This document shows, piece by piece, positions 25,103 to 35,109 of a stretch of DNA of 64,000 nucleotides. The position numbers and the translations under genes were made by a program. Below the pieces are notes generated by a model. The model was given only the letters and a program-made list of their open reading frames with translations. It was not told the DNA's origin and made no database searches. This stretch comes from Alphaproteobacteria bacterium UBA6324 (GTDB lineage: Bacteria > Pseudomonadota > Alphaproteobacteria > CAAGCB01 > CAG-977). The DNA lies in the NCBI GenBank assembly GCA_002439085.1, contig DJSW01000015.1:1-64000 (forward strand), written 5' to 3'. How positions within the stretch are numbered: position 1 is the stretch's first letter; the number at the start of each line of letters is the position of its first letter.

Positions 25103-26491
25103 TCATTTTAAATCAAACAGGAACAACCCCTTGTTCGTTTCGGAAATCCGCCGCAGCTGTTCGTCAAACCCGCTTTTGGAAAACAAGCCGTACATCAATT
25201 CGTGGTTTTTAAAATCCGGCGCGGCGCATTTTTCTTTCAACCTGCCGTACACCCCCGCATCGACAGGCTTGCCTTGATTGTAAAATTTACATTCCGCGGC
25301 GAAAATCCTTTTGTGGCTTTCATCAACCGCGACCAAGTCTATTTCGCTGTTTTTATCCCACCACGCCCCGACGCGGGAGGGAACGAAATCAATTTTTTTG
25401 TTTCTGCACAAATCAATAAAATACTGGCGGCAAATTTCCTCAAAAACAAAAGCGACGTGATTGTCGATGAAGTTTTTGTTCAACTTTTCCAAAACGAAAT
25501 CAACGTTTCCGAATTCAAGCTCGCCTTTGTACGGAAAAACGAACTTGAACCAAAAACGCATAAAAACGTCACGGATGAAATACAGCCCTTTCCGGCTTTT
25601 TTCAGGATATTTTTCCGTGGCGGGGACTTTCTTGTCCAACAAAAACAACCCTTGCAAAGTATCCAGATACGGGCTGAGCCTGTTCGTCGGAATTTCCAAC
25701 GCGGCGGCGATTTCCGTCGTTTTATGTTTTTCTTGGGCGACCGCCTGCATAATCGAGAAATACCCGACGGGTTCGCGCACTTCCTTGTTCAGCAGAAAAG
25801 CGGGTTCTTCGTACAGGAAACCGTTTTTGTTCAGCACAATGTCGGTGACGTTTCGCATCAACGGCCGACCGTTGTCAAACAGCTCCAAATATTTCGGAAC
25901 GCCGCCCGTTACGGCATACAATTCGACGACATCCGAAAAAGACTTGCCCCGATAATATTCCCTGATGTCTTTAAAATCCAGCGGAGCCAAACGGATTTGC
26001 GCCGTTCGACGCCCGTACAGGGGGCTTTTTTCAGACAAAACCTGCTGCGTCATCATATTGATGTACGATCCGCAGATGACAACCATAATATCCCGCTTCG
26101 ACAGAATTTCATCCCACGCTTTTTGAAACACGGACGTGAATGCGGAATTCGTGTTCACCAAATATTGAAATTCATCTATCACCAGAACTTTTTTTTGCTC
26201 CGGCCGCATTTCGGCAAAAAAGGAAAACGCCTTCAGCCAGTCGCCGAAACGCATATCCGCCAAAGCGGAATTGTTCGCAAAAGCCCCCAAACTTTTGGAA
26301 AAACGCGCCAAACTCTGCGCTTCACTTTCTTCGGTCGCCAAAAAATACAACGCGTTTTTATTTTTGATAAATTCTTGAATTAACGCCGTTTTTCCGATCC
26401 GCCGCCGACCGTAAACCACCACAAAGGCGTGATTTGATTCATATTGGCTTTGCAGATCCGCCAATTCCCGATGCCTGCCGATAAAATCCAT
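25103..26491 (-). CDS. AAA ATPase of the archaeal-type/DUF234 family
   Basis: A 462-residue protein. The N-terminal ATPase_2-type domain has P-loop YGRRRIGKTALIQEF and Walker B VLVIDEFQYL. A winged-helix-like middle follows. The C-terminal DUF234 region has SEIDLVAVDES and AAECKFY, resembling a PD-(D/E)xK nuclease core (E/D...ExK). Such proteins are common, patchily distributed and of unsettled function. The gene is visibly richer in A+T than its neighbours, suggesting recent transfer. It has no operon partner. Nested inverted repeats sit just upstream of its start. Confidence 0.85.
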   Translation of the reverse strand: MDFIGRHRELADLQSQYESNHAFVVVYGRRRIGKTALIQEFIKNKNALYFLATEESEAQSLARFSKSLGAFANNSALADMRFGDWLKAFSFFAEMRPEQKKVLVIDEFQYLVNTNSAFTSVFQKAWDEILSKRDIMVVICGSYINMMTQQVLSEKSPLYGRRTAQIRLAPLDFKDIREYYRGKSFSDVVELYAVTGGVPKYLELFDNGRPLMRNVTDIVLNKNGFLYEEPAFLLNKEVREPVGYFSIMQAVAQEKHKTTEIAAALEIPTNRLSPYLDTLQGLFLLDKKVPATEKYPEKSRKGLYFIRDVFMRFWFKFVFPYKGELEFGNVDFVLEKLNKNFIDNHVAFVFEEICRQYFIDLCRNKKIDFVPSRVGAWWDKNSEIDLVAVDESHKRIFAAECKFYNQGKPVDAGVYGRLKEKCAAPDFKNHELMYGLFSKSGFDEQLRRISETNKGLFLFDLK

Positions 26492-26504
26492 AAGCCCCTC
26501 CGTT

Positions 26505-26539
26505 ATTCTAATTTAGATTAGTCTAATCACGATTAGAAT
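26505..26539. promoter_or_regulatory. Nested inverted repeats upstream of the DUF234 ATPase gene
   Basis: The outer repeat ATTCTAAT (26505-26512)/ATTAGAAT (26532-26539) encloses GATTAG-T-CTAATC (26516-26528). All share the core CTAAT/ATTAG, 14-48 bp before the start codon. This looks like a multi-site operator, possibly for autoregulation. Confidence 0.6.
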
Positions 26540-26576
26540 GTCAACACTCTTGCATTAAACCGACTAATCCGAACAC

Positions 26577-26613
26577 AAAAAGCCCCGCTTGAAACAGTTT
26601 CAAGCGGGGCTTT
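26577..26613 (-). terminator. Intrinsic terminator of ileS
   Basis: A long perfect stem, GCCCCGCTTGAAAC with its complement, and five T residues on the minus strand, 17 bp after the ileS stop. Confidence 0.92.
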
Positions 26614-26629
26614 GCATTTTCATATAATT

Positions 26630-29600
26630 TTACGCTTTGGCGATTTTGAACGTGACCGCCGCGGCGCCGACCTCTTCGGTGTCGCCGGACAATCCCGCCG
26701 TTTCGTCAAACGCGGTCGCCAAAACCTGTTCGGAAATATAGGCTTTGTTTTCCCGCAGCGCCGCCAAAACGGTTTCGTCGCCGGAAGTGTAAGCCACCGT
26801 GATCCTGTCGGACACGTCGAAACCGCTGTCCTTGCGTTTTTGCTGGATCACGCGGACGAAATCGCGGGCGATGCCTTCGCGTTCCAATTCCGGACGGATT
26901 TCCGTGTCCAGAACGACGACCGCCGTATTGTCGGGCAGCGCCTGCCCCGCCTTGCCGTCTTTCAACACCAGTCGCAGCTCGAATTCGTCGGGATTCAGCG
27001 TCTGTCCCGCGATCGCCAGCGTGCCGTCGGCGTTTTTATGCCATTCGGTCGTTTTGGACGCGGCGAGGATGTCTTTCATAAACCGTCCCAGACGTTTGCC
27101 GACCAGCGGCGTGATGATGTACAGCGTCCGGTCGGCCAATTCGGCGACATCCCGCGCCAAAATCAGCTCTTTGACGTTGACTTCGTCCTTGACCAGCTCG
27201 GCGTAATCCGCCAGACGTTCCGCGTCGTTGCCCGCGACCGTCATCGACGCCAGCGGCAAACGGTTGCGCAGCTTGTGTTCTTCGCGCACCGCTTTGGCGG
27301 TCGAACACACGGCGCGGACGAAATCCATGTCCGCGACCAGCTTTTCGTCCGCCGCGAACGCGTTGTAATCGGGATAGTCCGCCAGATGCACGCTTTCTTC
27401 GCCCGTCAGCGCGCGATAAATGTATTCGCACGTCAGCGGCTGCAACGGGGCGATCGCCTTGACCAGCGTCACCAGAACCGTATAGAGCACGTCGAAAGCG
27501 TCCTGCCCGTTTGAAACGTCCCAGAACCGCGCGCGGGAACGGCGGATGTACCAGTTGTTCATGATTTCAAGGAAATCCGCCACGTCGGCGCACGCCCCCA
27601 CGATGTCGCAGGCATCCAGCTTTTCCGTCAGCCCTTTGACCAGATCGCGGGTTTTCGCCAAAATATAGCGATCCAGCACGTCTTTCGCCGTCGTCGTGAA
27701 GTTGGCTTTCAACCCCTCGGCGTTCGCGTACAGCGTGAAGAAATAGAACGCATTCCACAGCGGAATCAAAGCCTTGCGCGACGATTTCGCGATTTCCTTG
27801 CCCTCGCGGTCGATGGACAGGTTGCCCCCGCGCAAAATCGGCGAAGACACCAAGAACCACCGCAACGCGTCCGATCCCAGCGTGTCAAACACGTCCGACG
27901 GGTCGGGATAGTTGCGCAAACGCTTCGACAGCTTTTGCTGGTTTTCGTCCAGCACGACCCCGTGGCACAGGCACGTTTTGAACGGCGCGCGGTCGAACAA
28001 AGCGGTGCTCATCACCATCAGGGTATAGAACCAGCCGCGGGTCTGCGCCAGATATTCGACAATGAAATCCGCGGGCGAATGGTTTTCAAACCAGTCTTTG
28101 TTTTCAAACGGGTAATGCACCTGCGCGAACGGCATCGATCCCGATTCAAACCAGCAGTCCAGCACGTCCTCGACGCGGCGCATCATGGATTTGCCCGTCG
28201 GATCGTCGGGGTTCGGACGCACCAGCGTGTCGATGAACGGACGGTGCAGATCGGTGACTTTGACGCCGAAATCCTTTTCCAATTCGGCGATCGATCCGTA
28301 CACATCGACGCGCGGATATTTCGGATCGTCGGATTTCCACACGGGAATCGGCGTTCCCCAGAAACGGTTTCTGGAAATCGACCAGTCGCGCGCGCCTTCC
28401 AGCCACATTCCCATCGCGCCGTTTTTGATGTGTTCGGGAATCCAGTTGATCGTCTGGTTGTTCGCGACCATTTTGTCGCGGAAAGCCGTGACTTTGACGA
28501 ACCAGCTGTTGATCGCCTTGTAGATCAGCGGGGTGTCCGTGCGCCAGCAGTGCGGGTAGTTGTGCTTGTACATTTCCTTGCGCACCAGCTTGCCCTCGGC
28601 TTTCAGGCGTTTGATAATCGGTTCGTTGGTTTCGAAAACCTGCATTCCCTGATAATCGGGCACTTCTTTGGTAAAGCAGCCTTTGCCGTCCACGGGGCAG
28701 ACCACGGGGATGTTGTAGGGCTGGCAGGCGATCATGTCGTCTTCGCCGAATCCGGGGGCGATGTGAACGATGCCCGTGCCGTCTTCGGTCGAAACGTAGT
28801 CCGCCTGAATGATTTGAAAAGCGTTCTTCGTCCCCTCGAAATACGGGAACAAAGGCTGATAGGTGCGTCCGACCAGCTCCGCGCCCTTGACCGTTTTGAC
28901 TTTGACCGCGTTGGCAAGCTCGCGCTTGTACCGCCCGACCAGAGCGGAGGCCAGAACGTACTGAACGCCGTCTTCTTCATAGAAATCGTAATCGAATTCC
29001 TTGTTCACGCACAGCGCCAAGTTCGACGGCAGCGTCCACGGGGTCGTCGTCCACGCCAACGCCTTGACGGGCTTCGTTTCGCCCTCAATCGGGTTCAGCG
29101 TGAACATCACGGTCACAGACGGGTCTTCGCGTTCGCGGTAACAGTTGTCCATGCGCGTTTCAAAGTTCGACACGGGGGTTTCCGCCGCCCAGCTGTACGG
29201 CTGGATGCGGACGCCCTCGTACATCAATCCTTTTTTATACAGTTCCTTGAACGCCCAGATGATGGATTCCATATAGGGCAAATCCATCGTTTTATAGTCG
29301 TTGTCGAACGACACCCAGCGCGCCTGACGCGTAACGGTTTGTTTCCATTCGTTGGTGTACATCAACACGCGTTCGCGGCAGGTTTCGTTAAACTTGCCGA
29401 TGCCGTAGGCGGAAATCGCGGCGCGCCCCGAAATGCCGAGGAACTTTTCCGTATCCATTTCGGCGGGCAGCCCGTGGCAGTCCCACCCGAAACGGCGTTC
29501 GACGCGGTGACCACGCATCGTTTGATAGCGGGGGATGATGTCCTTGACGTAACCGGTCAGCAAATGTCCGTAGTGCGGCAAACCGTTCGCGAACGGAGGG

Positions 29601-29767
29601 CCGTCGTAAAAGACGTACTCGTTCGATCCCTTGTCGCCCGCGGCGCGGTTGGCGACGGATTTTCTGAACGTGTCGTCCTTGCGCCAGTATTCCAGAATAT
29701 CGCGTTCCAGCGCGGGAAAGTCCGCCTTGGCCGAAACGTCGGGATAATGCTTTGTTTTTTCCGTCAT
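26630..29767 (-). CDS. ileS: Isoleucyl-tRNA synthetase, eukaryotic-like (type 2)
   Basis: A class I synthetase of 1045 residues that charges tRNA-Ile. HIGH equivalent HYGH is at residues 65-68 and KMSKS equivalent KLSKR starts at 612. The context KLSKRLRNYPDPSDVFDTLG, and the motif GWDCHGLPAEMDTEKFLG, are typical of the eukaryote-like IleRS2 branch, whose known members tolerate mupirocin. ATG 29767 (MTEKTKHYPD) is preferred; the frame upstream to 29863 looks non-coding. The gene is divergent from the large coiled-coil gene. Confidence 0.93.
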   Translation of the reverse strand: MTEKTKHYPDVSAKADFPALERDILEYWRKDDTFRKSVANRAAGDKGSNEYVFYDGPPFANGLPHYGHLLTGYVKDIIPRYQTMRGHRVERRFGWDCHGLPAEMDTEKFLGISGRAAISAYGIGKFNETCRERVLMYTNEWKQTVTRQARWVSFDNDYKTMDLPYMESIIWAFKELYKKGLMYEGVRIQPYSWAAETPVSNFETRMDNCYREREDPSVTVMFTLNPIEGETKPVKALAWTTTPWTLPSNLALCVNKEFDYDFYEEDGVQYVLASALVGRYKRELANAVKVKTVKGAELVGRTYQPLFPYFEGTKNAFQIIQADYVSTEDGTGIVHIAPGFGEDDMIACQPYNIPVVCPVDGKGCFTKEVPDYQGMQVFETNEPIIKRLKAEGKLVRKEMYKHNYPHCWRTDTPLIYKAINSWFVKVTAFRDKMVANNQTINWIPEHIKNGAMGMWLEGARDWSISRNRFWGTPIPVWKSDDPKYPRVDVYGSIAELEKDFGVKVTDLHRPFIDTLVRPNPDDPTGKSMMRRVEDVLDCWFESGSMPFAQVHYPFENKDWFENHSPADFIVEYLAQTRGWFYTLMVMSTALFDRAPFKTCLCHGVVLDENQQKLSKRLRNYPDPSDVFDTLGSDALRWFLVSSPILRGGNLSIDREGKEIAKSSRKALIPLWNAFYFFTLYANAEGLKANFTTTAKDVLDRYILAKTRDLVKGLTEKLDACDIVGACADVADFLEIMNNWYIRRSRARFWDVSNGQDAFDVLYTVLVTLVKAIAPLQPLTCEYIYRALTGEESVHLADYPDYNAFAADEKLVADMDFVRAVCSTAKAVREEHKLRNRLPLASMTVAGNDAERLADYAELVKDEVNVKELILARDVAELADRTLYIITPLVGKRLGRFMKDILAASKTTEWHKNADGTLAIAGQTLNPDEFELRLVLKDGKAGQALPDNTAVVVLDTEIRPELEREGIARDFVRVIQQKRKDSGFDVSDRITVAYTSGDETVLAALRENKAYISEQVLATAFDETAGLSGDTEEVGAAAVTFKIAKA

Positions 29768-29918
29768 GGTGTTCCACTTCTGTTGATGTTGACGTCGTTT
29801 TGATATAAAGCTTTTAAAACAGATAACGGATATTATCAACAGAATCCTTGACGCAAAAGGCATTTTAAGGGATTCTTGGAAAAACGCGATTCACTTTAAT
29901 TCTTTCAAGGACACGGCC

Positions 29919-32900
29919 ATGGCGCAGAATACGGATTCGGACGGCGAAACGGAAATGCTGTTTTCCGAACAAAAAACAGACGGCGGACATTCCGGACGGT
30001 TTGAAAACACCGCCGTTGTCGCGGGGGCGGTTATTTCGCTGATATGGCTGGCCTTTGTCGCGGATTACGCCGTTTCGTCGGGTTGGTGGGCGTCGCGGCT
30101 GGACATGACGCCGGCCGAATTTTCCGGTTTCGCGGCGGGGATATTGTCGCCGTTCGCGTTCATCTGGGTGGCCGTCGCCTACTTTTCGTCCCAACGCCGC
30201 TATGTCAAAGAAGCCGGAAAACTGCGCGCTTACATTTCCGAATTCATGTACCCGAACGCCAAAAACAAAACGTATGTCAAGGCGTTGTTGGACGACATCC
30301 GTTCCCAGACGGCCGATTTGAACGCCGTTTACGACCGCCTGCGCGATTGCGCCGACAATGCCAAAGACGCTTTGGGCGACCGGATCGGCCGATTGACGGA
30401 TCTGGCGGAAACGTTGGAACGCGGCATTGACGATTCCGCGCGCAAAATCCAAAGCGGCGTCGAAGATTTGAAAGCGGCGTCCCTGCTGGCGGATTCCCAA
30501 TCGGCACGCGGCGCGGAACTGATTGAAAAAGGGTTGAACGGGCTGCAGGAAGCCGCGCGGCAAACGAACGAAGCCTATTCGCGGCTGTCATCCGCCCTGC
30601 GATCCGACACGGACGCGTTGAAAAGCGCGGGCGACGGCCTGACCGACCAAACCGCCCGCCTGTCGGCCGAAGTCAGAGAGCAAAGCACCCTGCTGCACAC
30701 CGCGGCCGAAAACGCGCGCGACGTACTGACGCGCCAAACCGCCGCCGCGACGGCCGCGTTGACGGCGCAGACGGACGCGCTGGTCGCCGCGGGAACGCAA
30801 GTGTTCGACACGCTGGACGAACAGGCGGCCGGCATCCGGCAAAACGTGTCCGGCCATGTCGAACAAATCACCCGCGCGGGACAATCGGCGCGCGACGACA
30901 TTTCCGCCGTCGCCCTTGATTTGGAACAACAAACGGCGATGCTGCAAACCGCGGCCGAAAACGCGCGCGACAACACGGAAAAAATGCTGGCCGGATTGGA
31001 ACGCCGCATCGCGACGCTGGAGGAAATATTCGACCGCCAGAACAACGCCATTTCCGACAAGGACGCCCTGCTGACCGAAACGTCCGAAAAACTGCAAACG
31101 ACGTTCAAGGAACAGAACGCCCTGCTGGATCAGGAGGCGGAAAAAATCGTCGCCCGTTTCCGCACGATCGAAACGACGCTGGACACTTACATCAACGAAA
31201 TCAACGCGGCATCGACCACGGCGGTGGAACAGATTTCGACCGTTTCCGATTCCCTGAACGGCAAAGCCGACCAGATTTCGACCGCCGGCGGAAAAGCGTG
31301 TTCCGAAATGGATTCGGCCGCGAACCGGATTGAACAAAGCACCGCCCGTTTGGACGATGCGGCGCAAAATCTGAAAACGACGGGACAGACCGTCGCGGAC
31401 GCCTTGACGCGACAGGCGCAGGATGTGAAATCCGCGTTGGACGGGACGGAAGACAAGCTTTCCGCCATTCAAACCGGCCTTCGCGACGGGTTGGCGGAAA
31501 TTGATGCCGGACTGACGGGGGCGGAGGAACGCGCCGAAACCGTCAGCCGCAAAATGGTCAAGCAGGCGGGCGAGCTGTCCGATTTGACGGGCGCGCTGGT
31601 GTCACAGGCGATCGTGACGGAAACGTCGCTGGCGCAACAACAAAAGTACGTTTCCAACGCCGCCGCGAAGCTGGAGGAAAACAAGTCCCTGCTGAAAGAA
31701 CAGGCCGACGATTTGACAGGCATCGCCGATTTGTTGGACACGCGGGCGGCCGAAACGGTCGTACGCCTGTCGCGTTTGTTGGAAGACACGATCGGTCAGG
31801 CCGGCAAGGTCGTTGATCAGATTCAGGAAATCGACACCGTTTTGGCGGACAAGATCACGTCGCTGGATTCGTCGTCGCAGCGCGCCGTCGTCGCCGGAAA
31901 CACTTTGCGCGAAGATTTGGAACGCCACAAATCGCTGCTGGACGCGTCGGCGCAGCGCGTCACCGCCTATGCCGAGGAATTGGGCGCGGAAATCACCCGC
32001 CGCACGACGCAAATGGACATTTCGTCCGAATTGCTGAAATCGCGGTCGGAAAAGGCCGTTTTGCAAATCGACGAACAGTTCCGCAAACTGACCGACGACG
32101 CGCAGGCCATGATCGACGCGACGCAAACGGCGGCCGCGTCTTTGACGGACAGTTCGGAAAAGGTCGAAACGCTGTTCGGCCGCCAGTCGGCCACCCTTTC
32201 CGCCGTTTCGGACAAGCTGGCGGAACAAAGCGCGCAGGTCGCCGCGTCCCTGCGCGAACAATCGGAACAGGCGGACAAGGATTTGGAACGTCTGGTTTCC
32301 CGCATCCGCTTGATCGAAGAGGGATTGAACGTCCAAACGAAAGAGCTGACCAACGCGTCGGAAATGACCGTGTCGCAGCTGGAAACGGTCGGAACCGCGT
32401 TGACGCGCCAAACCGACGTGCTGGCCGCGTTGACGGAAACGGCGAAAACGAAAATGACGGAAACCGGCGCCGCCGCGACCGCCGCGGCCGAAAAGCTGTC
32501 CGCCGCCGCGCAGGACGCGTGTTCGCGCCAATCCGAATCCGTCGCCGTTTTGGAAATGAAACAGCGGGATTTCAAACAATCCGCGGACGAATTGATGCAA
32601 CGTCTGACCCTGCTGCAGGACGAAATCGCCGAACAGACGGACGGGTTGCAGAAACAATCCGCCAAATCGACGCAACAGGCCGTCATGGTGCGCGATTCCA
32701 TGCAGCGGCACATCATCGATCTGGGGGATGTCGCGAACATCGTCGCCACACAGTCGCGCATGGGCGAAGCCGCTTTGGGCAACCAGATCGACTATTTGAA
32801 AGAAGCGGCCGAAGACGTGATGACCCACATCCGCAACATCAACGACGCCGTGCGCAAAAACACGAACGATTTGCTGGCGGCGTCTTCGCGCATCGGGTTC

Positions 32901-34061
32901 GAGCTGGACGCCATGGGCGAAAACCTGCGCCAGCGCAACGACGAAGCGTCTAAAGCCGCCGAGGACAGCCTGAACCGGTCGCAGACGGCCGCGCAGTTTT
33001 TGGAGGAAAAGGCGCGGCTGCTGGCGTCGATGACGGATCAGGTCGTCAGCGGCCTGAACAACGCGGGCAGCGAATTCGCGGCGCAGGCCAACCGGATCGA
33101 GGCGGCCGGCGAAATCGCCCGCGACCAGATCGAAACGACGGGGGACACGTTCCTTGTCCAATCGCACCAGCTGACCCGCATTTCGGAAGAAGCGCAAAAG
33201 GCCGTCAAAAACCTCAGCACCGTATTGCGCGAACGGGCGGTCGATTTCAACAAAACGGCCGAAAACGCCGGCGCGCAGGTGCGTTCCCTGAACGACACGG
33301 TGCAGCAAATCGGCAAAGAGTTCGAGGAAATGTCCAACAAAGGCGTCATCCAGATCGATCTGGCCGGTCAGCGTCTGCGTTCCATGATCAGCGAAGTCGC
33401 CGGAAATTCCGAACGCATCGCGGTCGAAGTGCGCAAATCCGGCGAACAGTTTGTCGATCAATCCGATCTGCTGTCCATCGCCGCGGACGACGCGTTGAAA
33501 CGCCTGCAGGAACTGTTGTCCGTCATGCGCGACAACGCCAAGGAAATTCAGGATTCCGGCGAAAAGATTTCCGCGCAGTCGATCAAGCTGGGCGGCGCGT
33601 TCAACCGGCAGGTGCAGGCGTTGATTTCCGCGTCCCGTTCGGCCGAGGAATACCTGACCGCTTTGGATCGGAAAAAGGACGACGCCGACACGGAACGCTT
33701 TATGCGCGAAGCCTCTTTCATCATTGAAAAACTGCAGTCGCTGGGCGTTGACATGGCGCGCATTTACACGCCGAACGTCGAAGAAGACCTGTGGAAACGC
33801 TATTATTCCGGCGACCGCGGCGCGTTCATCCGCCACCTGTCCCGCGCCATTGACAAAAACCAAGTACGCAAAATGACCGAATTGTTCACCGAAAACGCCG
33901 AATTCCGCGAATACGTTTCGCGCTACATCGCCGAATTCGACGGCATTTTGGCGCGCGCGCAGGAAAACGAACGCGCCGACGTGCTGACCGGCGTCCTGCT
34001 GGGGTCGGAATCCGGACGCCTGTATATGATTCTGTCCCGCGTGTTCAACAAGGAAGCGTGA
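29919..34061 (+). CDS. Large membrane-anchored coiled-coil protein
   Basis: A 1380-residue protein with two N-terminal membrane segments (about residues 30-53 and 70-91). A very long heptad-rich region of about 1100 residues follows (residues ~120-1240; recurring AAENARDxxTR, LExQTAxLQTA, TxKLAEQSAQV). A conserved-looking globular end contains DLWKRYYSGDRGAFIRHLSR and SGRLYMILSRVF. Topology resembles TipN-type polarity factors of Alphaproteobacteria, and proteins with such a C-terminal domain occur in Rhodospirillales-like genomes (from memory). A role in polar or cell-division organisation is an inference. AAGGA lies 10 bp before ATG. A terminator follows. Confidence 0.85.
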   Translation: MAQNTDSDGETEMLFSEQKTDGGHSGRFENTAVVAGAVISLIWLAFVADYAVSSGWWASRLDMTPAEFSGFAAGILSPFAFIWVAVAYFSSQRRYVKEAGKLRAYISEFMYPNAKNKTYVKALLDDIRSQTADLNAVYDRLRDCADNAKDALGDRIGRLTDLAETLERGIDDSARKIQSGVEDLKAASLLADSQSARGAELIEKGLNGLQEAARQTNEAYSRLSSALRSDTDALKSAGDGLTDQTARLSAEVREQSTLLHTAAENARDVLTRQTAAATAALTAQTDALVAAGTQVFDTLDEQAAGIRQNVSGHVEQITRAGQSARDDISAVALDLEQQTAMLQTAAENARDNTEKMLAGLERRIATLEEIFDRQNNAISDKDALLTETSEKLQTTFKEQNALLDQEAEKIVARFRTIETTLDTYINEINAASTTAVEQISTVSDSLNGKADQISTAGGKACSEMDSAANRIEQSTARLDDAAQNLKTTGQTVADALTRQAQDVKSALDGTEDKLSAIQTGLRDGLAEIDAGLTGAEERAETVSRKMVKQAGELSDLTGALVSQAIVTETSLAQQQKYVSNAAAKLEENKSLLKEQADDLTGIADLLDTRAAETVVRLSRLLEDTIGQAGKVVDQIQEIDTVLADKITSLDSSSQRAVVAGNTLREDLERHKSLLDASAQRVTAYAEELGAEITRRTTQMDISSELLKSRSEKAVLQIDEQFRKLTDDAQAMIDATQTAAASLTDSSEKVETLFGRQSATLSAVSDKLAEQSAQVAASLREQSEQADKDLERLVSRIRLIEEGLNVQTKELTNASEMTVSQLETVGTALTRQTDVLAALTETAKTKMTETGAAATAAAEKLSAAAQDACSRQSESVAVLEMKQRDFKQSADELMQRLTLLQDEIAEQTDGLQKQSAKSTQQAVMVRDSMQRHIIDLGDVANIVATQSRMGEAALGNQIDYLKEAAEDVMTHIRNINDAVRKNTNDLLAASSRIGFELDAMGENLRQRNDEASKAAEDSLNRSQTAAQFLEEKARLLASMTDQVVSGLNNAGSEFAAQANRIEAAGEIARDQIETTGDTFLVQSHQLTRISEEAQKAVKNLSTVLRERAVDFNKTAENAGAQVRSLNDTVQQIGKEFEEMSNKGVIQIDLAGQRLRSMISEVAGNSERIAVEVRKSGEQFVDQSDLLSIAADDALKRLQELLSVMRDNAKEIQDSGEKISAQSIKLGGAFNRQVQALISASRSAEEYLTALDRKKDDADTERFMREASFIIEKLQSLGVDMARIYTPNVEEDLWKRYYSGDRGAFIRHLSRAIDKNQVRKMTELFTENAEFREYVSRYIAEFDGILARAQENERADVLTGVLLGSESGRLYMILSRVFNKEA

Positions 34062-34107
34062 TCCGATCCGGCGCGGTTCAACCGCCCGTCCGCAACACAT
34101 AAAACGA

Positions 34108-34146
34108 AAGCCCGCCGTTCCCTATGTCGGCGGGCTTGCTTTTTTA
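34108..34146 (+). terminator. Intrinsic terminator of the coiled-coil gene
   Basis: AAGCCCGCC/GGCGGGCTT stem followed by GCTTTTTT. Confidence 0.85.
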
Positions 34147-34178
34147 AAAATCCTTACGCGTTTAAAAATCCTTACGCG
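34143..34178. repeat. 18-bp perfect tandem duplication at the 3' end of rpoH
   Basis: TTTAAAAATCCTTACGCG occurs twice back to back. The second copy covers the rpoH stop codon, so the duplication adds a spare copy of the gene's last bases downstream without changing the protein. Confidence 0.9.
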
Positions 34179-35044
34179 GCCAAAGCGACGTTTTGCGATT
34201 GAACGAAGCGGGTCATTTTTTCAACGGCGCGGTTTTCGATTTGACGCACCCGTTCGCGGGAAATCCCCAACCGTTCGCCCAACACGTCCAACGTGACCGG
34301 TTCTTCGGCCAACCGGCGCGCGCGCACCACTTCGCGTTCGCGGTCGTTCAGCTGACTTAACGCGCGATTCAGCAAATCCTTGCGCAAACCGTCCTCTTGC
34401 CGTTCGGCCAGATCGTTTTCGATGTTGGTTTCGTCGGTCAGGAAATCCTGCCGTTCCGCGTATCCGTCGTCATACACGGGCGTGTTCAACGACACGTCGC
34501 CGTTCAACCGCATATCCATCGCGGTCACGTCCGATTCGGGAACGTTCAGATTTTGGGATATTTCCTTGACGCTGTCGGCGTCCAACGACGCGTCGCCGTA
34601 CAGCCCCAGCCGCGCCTTGATTTTGCGCAGGTTGTAGAACAGGCGTTTTTGCGCCGCGATCGTGCCGATGCGCACCAGCGACCACGATTTCAAAATGAAT
34701 TCGTTAACGGCCGCTTTGATCCACCACACGGCATAGGTGGACAGACGGTTTCCCTTTTCCGGTTCAAACCGTTTGACCGCCTGCATCAAACCGATGTTGG
34801 CTTCGGAAATCAAATCCTCCAGCGGCAGGCCGTAGAACCGGTAGGAAAAGGCGACTTTCGCCGCCAAACGCAAATGGGCGGAAATCAGCTTTTTCGCCGC
34901 GGACAAATCGCCGTGGCTGCGGAACCGGTTGGCCAGCATATATTCTTCCTCGGCGGACAGCACGGGGATGCGCCGGATGGATTCCAAATAAGAGTGGAGG
35001 CCGTTTTGAACGGCGGGTAACAAAGCTGTTGTCGTCATCGTCAT
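34172..35044 (-). CDS. rpoH: RNA polymerase heat-shock sigma factor (sigma-32)
   Basis: A sigma-70-family factor of 290 residues. Region 2 contains DLISEANIGLMQAVKRFEPE and the -10-binding LSTYAVWWIKAAVNEFIL. The RpoH box is QKRLFYNLRK. Region 4 ends with the helix-turn-helix LGERLGISRERVRQIENRA. This matches alphaproteobacterial RpoH, which directs heat-shock transcription. The 5' leader contains TGACAT/ATGTCA (35064-35077), a possible operator or leader hairpin. Confidence 0.93.
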   Translation of the reverse strand: MTMTTTALLPAVQNGLHSYLESIRRIPVLSAEEEYMLANRFRSHGDLSAAKKLISAHLRLAAKVAFSYRFYGLPLEDLISEANIGLMQAVKRFEPEKGNRLSTYAVWWIKAAVNEFILKSWSLVRIGTIAAQKRLFYNLRKIKARLGLYGDASLDADSVKEISQNLNVPESDVTAMDMRLNGDVSLNTPVYDDGYAERQDFLTDETNIENDLAERQEDGLRKDLLNRALSQLNDREREVVRARRLAEEPVTLDVLGERLGISRERVRQIENRAVEKMTRFVQSQNVALAA

Positions 35045-35109
35045 ATCCTTTCACAAAGCAACATGACATTCATGTCAAAGAACCTTTATCAAGCATTCTC
35101 ATAATCAGG

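Noticed and set aside
31602..34100. An 832-codon open frame antisense to the coiled-coil gene
   Set aside because: Another composition shadow. The plus-strand frame has membrane segments, heptads, a ribosome site and a terminator.
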